In this document: piece by piece, positions 1 through 8,353 of the stretch | Layout of the letters: every line of letters begins with the position of its first letter | Numbering within the stretch: position 1 is the stretch's first letter | Position numbers and translations under genes: made by a program | Notes under the pieces: model-generated | Databases searched by the model: none | The model's input: the letters and a program-made list of their open reading frames with translations, nothing else | What the model was told of the DNA's origin: nothing | Assembly (NCBI RefSeq): GCF_964019385.1 | Contig: NC_088651.1 | Location: 4,452,576 to 4,516,575 of the forward strand | Source of the DNA: Sycon ciliatum | Lineage: Eukaryota; Porifera; Calcarea; Leucosolenida; Sycettidae | Direction: 5' to 3' | DNA length: 64,000 nt

Positions 1-890
1 AAAGCCGTTCGTAATCCAAAACTATTCCCTAATCCTTTTTGGTGTTCCCGGGAAGACGTCGTATCTTGATTCTGAGTCAACTGTATCATATCCACACGCA
101 ACACGTCTAAATGCCATAAACAAATACGACACTTAACACTGCACATTCTGTGGTCAGGGGAGGTTGAAGTCCTGATTATCACCAGCTGTGTGAAACCTTG
201 GATCTCAGGCGCCCAGTGTAGGTTCGAAACCTGCGACACGTATGATTGATGTTATGGAGATTTCTTCATTTTTACCTCTTTTTCGTCAATTTCTCTCTTA
301 TTAATTTTGTTGAAGGCAATATTTATTAAGTGGCTTGAAGATCCACACCACCTTTCCACCCATCACCATGTGATAACCACTGAGAATAGTACAACGTCCT
401 GGATCAACTTTATTTGAATTTGTTAGGCGGCCTGTTTGAAAAGACTGCACTCCATTTCCATCTTGTCTTTCGATGGATCACTACACCTTTCATTCCTTAT
501 AGTAGGCTGAATATAGGACTCCGATTTACCGAGATTAAACTTAACGTCGTGAGATCACTGAGATGTCAATTTTCCGGCTGCATATCTTGGTTCTTTCCTT
601 TCTTTCATATCACTCTCTCTCTCTCTTCCTCATATTCTTTCACAATTCTTGTAAACAGTCGATGTCACTGCAGAAAACCTTGTAAGAAAGTAATTGCCCA
701 GATTGTAAGCTTGAAAGGGCCCCATGAATGTGAATAAGCTTATCGGATCGAGTGAAGGATACGAACTTGCGGTGACAGCCGTTCGTAATCCAAAACTATT
801 CCCTAATCCTTTTTGGTGTTCCCGGCAACACGTCGTATCTTGATTCTGAGTCAACTGTATCATATCCACACGCAACACGTCTAAATGAAA
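1..890 (+). repeat. S-repeat (tandem ~0.8-kb family) copies
   Basis: One full and one partial copy of the dominant repeat of the window. Anchors are AAGCTTATCGGATCGAGTG (near 735), the pol III-like boxes (151-231) and a CT-rich tract (about 590-650). The same anchors recur about every 770-810 bp in arrays at 21.4-25.7 kb, 29.0-30.5 kb and 37.8-40.3 kb. Short ORFs inside (for example 414-737) recur only because the repeat recurs; I do not regard them as genes. Confidence 0.85.
151..231 (+). promoter_or_regulatory. tRNA-like A box and B box inside the S-repeat
   Basis: TGGTCAGGGG (151-160) resembles an A box, and GGTTCGAAACC (221-231) fits the B-box consensus exactly. The spacing (70 bp start to start) is longer than in a normal tRNA, so this is not a tRNA gene. 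It could be the head of a tRNA-derived SINE. The same boxes recur in other copies near 17,076, 19,129, 23,820, 25,019, 29,876, 38,342, 39,147 and 39,959. Copies at 21,823 and 22,627 carry a mutated B box. Confidence 0.45.
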
Positions 891-891
891 T

Positions 892-1040
892 TAACGAGAG
901 ATCTTGGAAGCTCAGGGCGCGGCGCTATGCTTTGTTGCCTAGCTCATCGTGCATGTTGTTAGAACTGATGGAAATGCTTTTTCATTTGATAAGCTACATG
1001 TACATCATATTATTGCAAAAACGTTTCAATGAGATACTGA
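892..1040 (+). repeat. R3 repeat end
   Basis: Begins CGAGAGATCTTGGAAGCTC and continues to about 1,040. Related ends occur inverted at about 5,165-5,250 and 37,695-37,790, and direct at 52,645-52,690, 54,595-54,740 and 63,860-64,000. The inverted pair at 892 and 5,250 could be the termini of one larger element enclosing the foldback element, but no target duplication is clear. Confidence 0.5.
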
Positions 1041-1062
1041 AGTACCGTCTTCTGCATAGTTA

Positions 1063-1167
1063 TGGGACCGGCGCTGACTCTGCCGATCACGGGCGTTCTG
1101 GAGTCGATGGGATGTCTGTCCTGACGTTTCCTGGGACCGGCGCTGACTCTGCCGATCACGGGCGTTC
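1063..1167 (+). repeat. 69-bp minisatellite, about 1.5 units
   Basis: Two partial units around GGGACCGGCGCTGACTCTG, followed directly by a trinucleotide run. The longer arrays at 5,563-5,860 and 55,283-55,590 define the 69-bp period. Confidence 0.8.
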
Positions 1168-1169
1168 TT

Positions 1170-1200
<31 letters not shown>

Positions 1201-1214
1201 TTATTATTATATTG
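1166..1214 (+). repeat. (TTC)n(TTA)n microsatellite
   Basis: A run of TTC triplets passes into TTA triplets. In the duplicate (30,821-30,865) the proportion differs, with fewer TTC and more TTA triplets, although total length is the same. The Ser- or Arg-rich ORFs across it are artefacts of the run. Confidence 0.95.
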
Positions 1215-1520
1215 ACGGCAACTAACATACATTCTGATTGCATTTACTCGTCTCCCTACTTCGTATTTCTTTCCAGAAAATCTCCCCATACAGCAGGGAG
1301 TCGTTTACATAATATGACTCCCTGCTATACATCTACATGACTGTATAATACGTTATAATTAATATGCTATCGGCCTACATGCGATTCCCGGGCTGGTCGA
1401 CAGGCGACCCAGCCAGCCCGCTAGTGGGATCTCGGCAAGACGTCGTATCTTGATTCTGAGTCAACTGTATCATATCCACACGCAACACGTCTAAATAACA
1501 TGTACAAATACGACACTTAA

Positions 1521-3743
1521 AAGAGAGCATGTCTGAGAATACCAAAGTATGTGTGCAAGTGGATCTCTCCGATTTCGCTCAAAATTTGCAGGTAGGTTGC
1601 CTTTGGGGTGTGGATCGACTGTGCAAAGCCCTTGAAAAAGTTTCTGAAGGGAACCTTGAAATTTGCATACCCCTCAAAAATGGCCGAAATATCACATTAT
1701 TTATGGGTCTAGAAACGAGTCACGCCACAGCGTATACGAACAAGCTATGAACAAAACTCCATCAAGCCAACATTGCCTCACCTTAGAAGAGTTCCTGGAG
1801 CAGTACCGCTTAGCCACGCCAGCATCCCAGAAGACGAGGTCCATCACCCCCTGACGCCACAAATGATCGTCTTGAAAATAGCCAATTTACAAGCGCTGGC
1901 AAAACAGCCAGCTACGTCCTCAATTGGCCACAACTATACACCGGCAGATAGTAGAACACCTCTTCTAGCGCTGAGGACATGTCCCCCATCTTCCTTTTGG
2001 GGTTTTCTTGAAATAAACATTTTTGAATTTTTCCACTCGACCATGCTGAAATACGGCCAAAGTCATACCTGCGCAGGAAAGCTCGCCCCGTCGCGACGTC
2101 TCCTCAGCAATTTCTACTCCAACACTACTCCCAAGGCCGCAGAACAAAGTGTAGTTTTGACTCTGACAAGGAAAAGCAGCGGTGATCACTTGTCACTCCA
2201 AACGACAAGCTTCTCCTTGCGCCACCAATAATTTTTGTGCGACTGTTGATGCAAAAGTGACTGAAGGCCTGAGCGCAGTTTTTGAATTTTATTGCAAGAT
2301 GCACGGTGAAATCACGTGCCTTGTGACGCAAGAATGCCAAGTCGCGTGGCCCACGGCTTACGAGATTTCAGAGTCACCTTCGTCAAGTGCGCTTGTTACT
2401 CGCCTTGAACGCCCGTTGCCGTTGGTCTGGAAGTCATCCCACTTGTGTTGTTACTGCGCTCAGCAACACGCTGGGAGTGTTGTAGGCCTACGAACCGGGA
2501 CTTTCCCTGACCATGTAGGTCGAAGACCAGTGAAATGATGATGAAATCACATTCTTTATGACGTAAGAAATCTCTCATGCAGTTCACGCGACAAGTGCGT
2601 GCAGTCAGTGCTACTCGCGTGCCAGTCAACACAGGGACCGAGCTAGCCGCTTTTGTCGAGCATCGACATGAAAACAAGGGACTTTTACTGTTGGACTATG
2701 TTCGGGATTGCAGGAGGTAAGTGTGAAAGACGAATAACTCTCCATGCTGTACGGGGCATATTTCAACGGCTTGCTGCCATTGCAACACTCCTAGGACAGT
2801 TTGTTGGGGTACTCAGCAGTTCAAGCAGGAAATGAAGCTCATCTTACCTCTGCCATCATGGTCTGTTCCGAGTAGCGTTCCAGGCACTTTCACGATCGTT
2901 GGCCGCGTATCGTGAAGCAGGAAGCGTCATCCTACGTCACAGAGCACGCGATCTCACCGTGCATCTTGCAATAAAATTCAAAAACTGCGCTCAGGCCTTC
3001 AGTCACTTTTGCATCAACAGTCGCACAAAAAATTATTGGTGGCGCAAGGAGAAGCTTGTCGTTTGGAGTGACAAGTGATCACCGCTGCTTTTCCTTGTCA
3101 GAGTCAACACTATACTTTGTTCTGCGGCCTTGGGAGTAGTGTTGGAGTAGAAATTGCTGAGGAGACGTCGCGGAGGGGCGAGCTTTCCTGCGCAGGTATG
3201 ACTTTGGCCGTATTTCAGCATGGTCGAGTGGAAAAATTCAAAAAAGTTTATTTCAAGAAAACCCCAAAAGGAAGATGGGAGACATGTCCTCAGCGCTAGA
3301 AGAGGTGTTCTACTATCTGCCGGTGTATAGTTGTGGCCAATTGAGGACGTAGCTGGCTGTTTTGCCAGCGCTTGTAAATTGGCTATTTTCAAGACGATCA
3401 TTTGTGGCGTCAGGGGGTGATGGACCTCGTCTTCTGGGATGCTGGCGTGGCTAAGCGGTACTGCTCCAGGAACTCTTCTAAGGTGAGGCAATGTTGGCTT
3501 GATGGAGTTTTGTTCATAGCTTGTTCGTATACGCTGTGGCGTGACTCGTTTCTAGACCCATAAATAATGTGATATTTCGGCCATTTTTGAGGGGTATGCA
3601 AATTTCAAGGTTCCCTTCAGAAACTTTTTCAAGGGCTTTGCACAGTCGATCCACACCCCAAAGGCAACCTACCTGCAAATTTTGAGCGAAATCGGAGAGA
3701 TCCACTTGCACACATACTTTGGTATTCTCAGACATGCTCTCTT
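1521..3743. mobile_element. Foldback element with ~810-bp inverted arms, copy 1
   Basis: The arms are about 1,521-2,330 and 2,932-3,743. They begin AAGAGAGCATGTCTGAG and end with its reverse complement. TTAA lies directly outside the left end, and TTAA overlaps the right junction; related S-repeats show the uninterrupted target around CGACACTTAACACTG. Each arm carries the same short ORFs (73 aa at 1,529-1,750 and 152 aa at 1,773-2,231, mirrored at 3,514-3,756 and 3,033-3,491). I recognise neither. The centre (2,331-2,931) is unique and has an AG/GTAAGT splice-donor-like site near 2,716, so it may be captured host sequence. No transposase is visible; it is probably non-autonomous, perhaps of a TTAA-targeting class. 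Confidence 0.8.
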
Positions 3744-3754
3744 TAAAACACTGC

Positions 3755-3915
3755 ACATTCTGTGGTCAGGGCGGGTTGAAGTCCTGATTATCACCAGCTG
3801 TGTGAAATCTCCATATCATTAACCAAGGTTTCACACAGCTGGTGATAATCAGGACTTCAACCTCCCCTGACCACAGAATGTGCAGTGTTAAGTGTCGTAT
3901 TTATTCCCGTAGCTA
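3755..3915. repeat. S-repeat head-to-head hairpin
   Basis: S-repeat sequence around CTGATTATCACCAGCTGTG (from about 3,783) turns back after about 20 bp as its reverse complement (3,828-3,900). The same inverted junction occurs at about 23,150-23,240 and 24,345-24,440. Confidence 0.85.
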
Positions 3916-5290
3916 TGCAGAAGACGTTACTTCAGTAACGTCTGGCGCTAGCCAGGGTCCACACAGCTTTAATTTGGTGTTTGTTTGTTTGTTTGTTTGT
4001 TTGTGTCACGCCTGGCGCTATCCCGTATCTGTCCCGTACCGTATCGCACAGCTGGCCATTTGCTGGCTCCCGTCCCTGTCCCGTACTGTACCGTATCATC
4101 AAACACAGATGGCTACAAACAGCTAGCCACAATATTATGTACATGTATACGACTCCCTGTGTGTTGCAACTGTGCTTGAAGGGGACGGTTGCACTTTTCG
4201 TAGCTCCGTTTAATCTGAGGTTTCAGTCGTTCCTCTTACTAGTCTTGCCAAGGGGGTGGCTCTGGGTCCACCAGAGTTGCCCCTGGCGTATTTCTGAATT
4301 TGCTGGGGCGAGGGTTCCGCGACGCCGTCGCCAAGGCAGTGTCTTTTCAGTCACGGCCGTTGTCGTCCTCGTCTCTCCATTCGCGGTGGTGTAGCTGACC
4401 CCCGAATGGTTTCAAACTGCGATGCTCGGAGGAGTACAGTGGTGGCAGAGGCATGAGCTGTGAGTGGAGACGGTTGCTGGAGATGGATGGTGATGCAGGG
4501 AGAAGAGTGAGGCTGCCTGACGCCGCGTGGGAAATTGTTTGAACCTGCAATTTCAGTTCGAGCGCGGTGGACTTCTAGACGATGTGTCCTCATGGCTGTT
4601 TTTCAACGCTTGGCCTATCGTTGATATCCCTGCGTGGGATGTTCTTCCAGTGGAGTCCAGGTGGGACTTCGGGTGCCCACACTCCATCACCTGGTTGATT
4701 GTTTCGGAACTGCAAAAATAATTATTGTTTCCTATTGTGTGCGCATCTCTTGTCATCTCTCTTTTCTATACGTCGCACACCAGATGTACTACTACCGCCG
4801 CCTTTCTCTTGCTATCTCTCCCTGCTTGCTGTTTTTTTGTTTCTGTTGCCACTGTCCCTCATCATACCCATGCTCGGGTGGTGGGCGGCGTGACCCGTTA
4901 GGGTAGCTGCCAATACAGTACGACTCCCTGATGTATAGAGAGACTTTCTGGAAAGAAATAGGGAGACGAGGAGGAAATGAAATTAGAATGGATGTTAGTT
5001 GCCGAATAGGTAATAGGATGCGTCAGTAAAAACATACTTTGGAAGAGACATCCCGTCGTCTCCAAAATAGGCGTGAACGGGCGAGTCAGCGCCGGTCACA
5101 GGAAACGTCGGCAGAGAGATCCCGTCGACTCCAGAACGCGCGTGCTCGGCAGAGTCAGCGCCGTTCCAGGAAACATTTCCATCAGTTCCCACAACATGCA
5201 CAATGAGCTAAGTAACAAAGCATAGCGTAGGGCCCTGAGCTTCCAAGCTCTCTCGTTTGGTGTTTGTTTGTTTGTTTGTTTGTTTGTGTC
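3916..5290. repeat. Composite repeat tract without recognised genes
   Basis: Holds a palindrome around GACGTTACTTCAGTAACGTC (3,918-3,940), two (GTTT)n runs (3,978-4,004 and 5,259-5,287), short repeats of the 11-mer TGTCCCGTATC, a partial 69-bp minisatellite (5,044-5,183) and an inverted R3 end. ORFs at 3,981-4,394 and 4,634-4,906 show no recognisable domain. I see no gene. Confidence 0.6.
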
Positions 5291-5562
5291 ACGGCTGGAG
5301 CTATCCCGTATCTGTCCCGTATCTGTCCCGTATCTGTGACTACAAAGGCTCTACAGGATTGTACATAACAGCTGTCCACAATGTCCACAATATTTGCGGG
5401 CCCCTGCATCTGTCCCGTACCGTACCAATATTCGTCGTATTATGTATACGACTCCCTGATGTAGAGGGAAATTTGGAAAGAAATAGGGAGACGTGGAGGA
5501 AATTAAATTAGAATAGACGCCGAATAGGTGATAGGATGCGTCAGCATGAACATACTTTGGAA

Positions 5563-5860
5563 GAGAGATCCCGTCGTCTCCAAAATAAACGTGAACGAGC
5601 GATTCAGCGCCGGTCACAGGAAACGTCGGAAGAGAGATCCCGTCGACTCCAGAACGCCCGTGTTCGGCAGAGTCCGCCAGTCCCAGGCAACGTCAGGACA
5701 GACATCCCGTTGAGTCCAGAACGCCCGTGATCGGCAGAGTCTAAGCCGGTCCCAGGAAACGTCAGGACAGAGATCCCGTCGAGTCCAGAATGCCCGTGAT
5801 CGGCATATACAGCGCCGGTCCCAGTAAACGTCAGGACAGACATCCCGTCGACGCGCAGAA
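5563..5860 (-). repeat. 69-bp minisatellite, about 4 units
   Basis: Four diverged units of about 69 bp, each with a CCGTCGA-TCCAGAA junction and a GGCAGAGTC core. Because 69 is a multiple of three, a 23-residue peptide repeat stays open on the minus strand (5,604-5,843). An inverted copy lies at 55,283-55,590 and a duplicate at 35,218-35,515. Confidence 0.85.
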
Positions 5861-6440
5861 AAACTAAATCTGCAGCCTATTTTGCCGTCGGACAGGATAC
5901 GTATTTTAGGAAACTGTAAAGTTATGTAAGGCCATGGTAAAACATAAAGTTGATTCTCAGGTCATGAGCCTGTGACAATCGGTGCGAGCGAGCGATTTTT
6001 TATTTTAATTCCCACAATTTTTTTATTTCCAAAGATAGGGTCACACATGTGTACGTCACAGGTTCATAATTAATTTATAATTATTTTATTATTTAGGACA
6101 GGGAGTAGAAAAATACCGGTATTTTACTACTCCCGGATTCATGCCTTTCGCATCGACCGTTTTCATGCACGCATATATGCATGCATAGAAATAAAAAAAT
6201 CGTCGGTGCGCCGCCAAAAATCGGTGCGCGCGTACTTGAGAATCAAAGATAATTTTTACCATGGCCTAATGTCCAAATTTCGACGTGAGCAGCAGGTCAC
6301 TCGCGTTGATTTTTCGACGTGCGAGCCAAATAACGCGAGCTGAACTTTCGCGTCGCAGACATCCCGTCGACGCGCAGAAAAACTAAATCTGCAGCCTCTT
6401 TTGCCGTCGGACAGGATACGTATTTTAGGAGACTGTAAAG
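5838..6440 (+). repeat. Direct repeats of ~88 bp flanking a TIR element
   Basis: GACATCCCGTCGACGCGCAG and the following ~70 bp occur at 5,838-5,929 and again at 6,355-6,440. The inverted third copy of the block (near 55,200-55,290) has only one. Either a local duplication followed the insertion between them, or two copies were joined. Confidence 0.7.
5930..6266. mobile_element. TIR element M5 (337 bp, TAA duplication)
   Basis: Ends are GGCCATGGTAAAA and its complement, with ~30-bp imperfect inverted repeats reaching TTGATTCTCA. TAA lies on both sides (5,927-5,929 and 6,267-6,269). The interior is AT-rich without ORFs. In the duplicate (35,585-36,219) it contains a second nested element, M1. 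Confidence 0.7.
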
Positions 6441-6483
6441 TTAATGTGCTCCACAGGCAACCATGCATTCGGCGTCGTCATTA

Positions 6484-7295
6484 GAGAGGTTCCGGGGTAC
6501 GATTTTCCGTGCCAAAATCTTTTTTTTTTCAAGTGAAATGTTTTTATTAAACTCTCAAAATAGAAATGAAAAACGTAAAATGTTTGGCACCTATGAAGTC
6601 AGGGGATGGCCCACGCCTGGTAAAAAAACAATGAGGAGTTAAATACAAAGAAAACGAACTGAAAATACAAAAGTAAATGAAACACCATTACCAAAGAAAC
6701 TGTACTGTATCATGTACACCGTTTATGGCACCAGGGCACATTCAGCAGCCGCCAGCACAGCCGAACCAGACAGATGTCGAGGCGGGTTCCGACGGTGACC
6801 ACGTAGACTGGAAACCATTGCCCGAACAAGGCAAAAGGAGATCTTCGCCCGTACAAAAGCCATCGTAACCGGGAAAGGCTCACAGCGCTTTTCACACAGC
6901 TTCACAGTTCCGTGCCAAAATCCGTATGGGCGCTACGGATTTTTTCCAGGCGTGCTCCATACGATTTTTCGGTACGAGAATCCGTGTGGACTGGCTTTCA
7001 TACGAACCATGCTTCGTATGGAGATTTTGCGTCATCGGGTGCAGAAAGATTTTTCGCGTACAAATTTGGTACGAGAAACATCGATTTTTCGCGGGAAGTT
7101 TTGATTTCGGTACAAATTTTCAAAATAAAAAGGCATAGCGCGGGAATGTGACGTGTTTGCGATCGTAGCCTAGGCAATGACGGCAAACACATAAGTTCCG
7201 TACCCCGGAACTTTTCACTGCTCGAAAACGACGTATAAAAAATCCGTAGAGCCTCCACGGATTTTGGCACGAAAAATCGTACTCCGGAACCTCCC
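6484..7295. mobile_element. TIR element M3, copy split by a LINE fragment
   Basis: Long inverted ends starting GAGAGGTTCCGG, flanked by TA (6,482-6,483 and 7,296-7,297). Removing the LINE fragment and one target duplication leaves 409 bp, matching the intact copy at 57,339-57,748 (410 bp). The inverted third block near 55,165-55,180 runs straight through this site without the element. It has no transposase and is probably mobilised in trans. Confidence 0.85.
6520..6907 (-). pseudogene. 5'-truncated poly(A) LINE fragment (LINE-C family)
   Basis: The insert is bounded by a perfect 15-bp target duplication TTCCGTGCCAAAATC (6,505-6,519 and 6,908-6,922). Its minus strand ends in 10 A residues with an AATAAA signal about 20 nt upstream. 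The 5' part (about 6,723-6,905) encodes the last ~57 residues of the protein also seen at 53,110-53,826: both share an EPF(S/P)V-M start, an LSFALVK/ISFCLVR helix and a CLRGHR/SLRGHR motif. This is the signature of target-primed reverse transcription, so the domain belongs to a LINE. Confidence 0.85.
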
Positions 7296-7299
7296 TATT

Positions 7300-7690
7300 G
7301 GCTCAACAGGTCAATGTACATGTATTACTACAAAAAGGCCAGAAAATCCGATTACTGTATTAAAATCAACTAATTTTCGCTGGCGATTTAATTTCGCTGA
7401 TTCCGACGCTTGGTACCAACCGGCCAAAGTAAATCGCAGGCCAAAGTTTGTCATAATTATAGGCAAATGCTGCATGATTGAGCAATGGATGCATGTGAGA
7501 GCAAAAATACTGATCGATTTCAAATTTGACGTGAAATTGCGCGTCACGTCGGAAATAACGTGCATCAACCCCTCTAATAGAGAGGTTTCTATTTCTCATC
7601 GGCAAACCAAAAGTAGATGATTATTAGAGAAATAACAATCCGCAATAAATTCTGCAAATACTTTTGCCTAACTCATAACATTCAAACCGA
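7300..7690. other. No gene seen; shared with the third block copy
   Basis: AT-rich sequence present at 37,257-37,656 and, inverted, at about 54,735-55,165. The 118-aa ORF at 7,264-7,620 shows no domain and runs through the M3 end, so I do not call it. Confidence 0.5.
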
Positions 7691-8108
7691 TTGAAACGCA
7701 ACAATCAGGACTAGCCAGCAGATGATTGTACACTGAAGACTTGCTACCACGAAACCTACGCACAACACTAACACTCTAACCGGCACTCTCACCATCACTC
7801 CCATCACTGCTCTCCGACTCACTGCTTCCTCCGCCGTCCGTTCCATCCTCCGCTTCCTCTGTTGTTGTTGTTGTTGTTTTCTTTATTTGAATTCGCTAAA
7901 ACCAAACGGACAGAACTGTCCAGTGACAAGGGAGCGAATGATGAGCGTCATAATCACTATGCATCAAAACATCTCAGGACAAAATGAGACAGACTATATT
8001 AAGGGAGGGTCTGCACAACACTTGTACATAAAGGGGAGTACGAGAACAAAGGCGCGGCAGAAGTCGAAGCAAGAAAGCAATCAACGCCAGAGATATTTTT
8101 GTCCACCA

Positions 8109-8114
<6 letters not shown>

Positions 8115-8161
<47 letters not shown>
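8115..8161. repeat. (GA)n microsatellite in the LINE 3' UTR
   Basis: An uninterrupted dinucleotide run of about 47 bp lies between the ORF2 stop and the LINE tail, followed by more impure GA repeats to about 8,194. Confidence 0.95.
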
Positions 8162-8166
<5 letters not shown>

Positions 8167-8353
8167 AGAGCGAGAGAGAGACAGAGAGAGAGAGACTAAC
8201 AAATGAGGGCTGAGACCTCTACAGCAGGGCTTTACGTCTGAAAACAACCGCACGAATTAACAAGCAAGTTGTCAGAGAGCAGGGAGAGAGACCGGCAGGC
8301 AGGCCAACAGGCAGGCATATAATGAAAATATGGCGATAGTGATCCGTCTGACC

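Larger units (their letters stand above)
1..7699. repeat. Block duplication, copy 1 (left part cut by window edge)
   Basis: This block matches 29,656-37,656 almost base for base. I saw only a few substitutions, a 4-base indel near 6,447, length variation at the trinucleotide run near 1,170-1,210, and one 298-bp insertion in the other copy. It holds tandem S-repeat, a foldback element, minisatellites and nested TIR elements. Homology stops at a shared GAAACGC, after which copy 1 enters inverted PLE sequence and copy 2 enters other repeat sequence. A recent segmental duplication, or an assembly or haplotype duplication, would both explain it. Confidence 0.9.

Noticed and set aside
173..197. CTGATTATCACCAGCTGTGTGAAAC in the S-repeat as a hammerhead
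   Set aside because: The core needs CTGANGA; here it is CTGATTA, and no stem II forms before GAAA.
414..737. 107-aa ORF and similar ORFs in every S-repeat
   Set aside because: Frames differ and break between copies; no codon-position bias visible; repeat artefact.
932..1289. Ser-, Arg- or Lys-rich ORFs on both strands
   Set aside because: Produced by the (TTC)n/(TTA)n run.
1773..2231. 152-aa ORF in the foldback arm as a gene
   Set aside because: No domain, and the opposite strand and other frames are equally open; mirror conservation comes from the arms.
7735..7770. CTGAAGA...GAAAC in the PLE inverted arm as a hammerhead
   Set aside because: No stem II pairing, and the sequence is the reverse complement of PLE coding sequence (also at 41,793).
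7877..7894. TTTATTTGAATTCGCT shared by the LINE at 7.9 kb and the LINE end at 41.3 kb
   Set aside because: The two occurrences are in opposite sense relative to their elements; probably coincidence.
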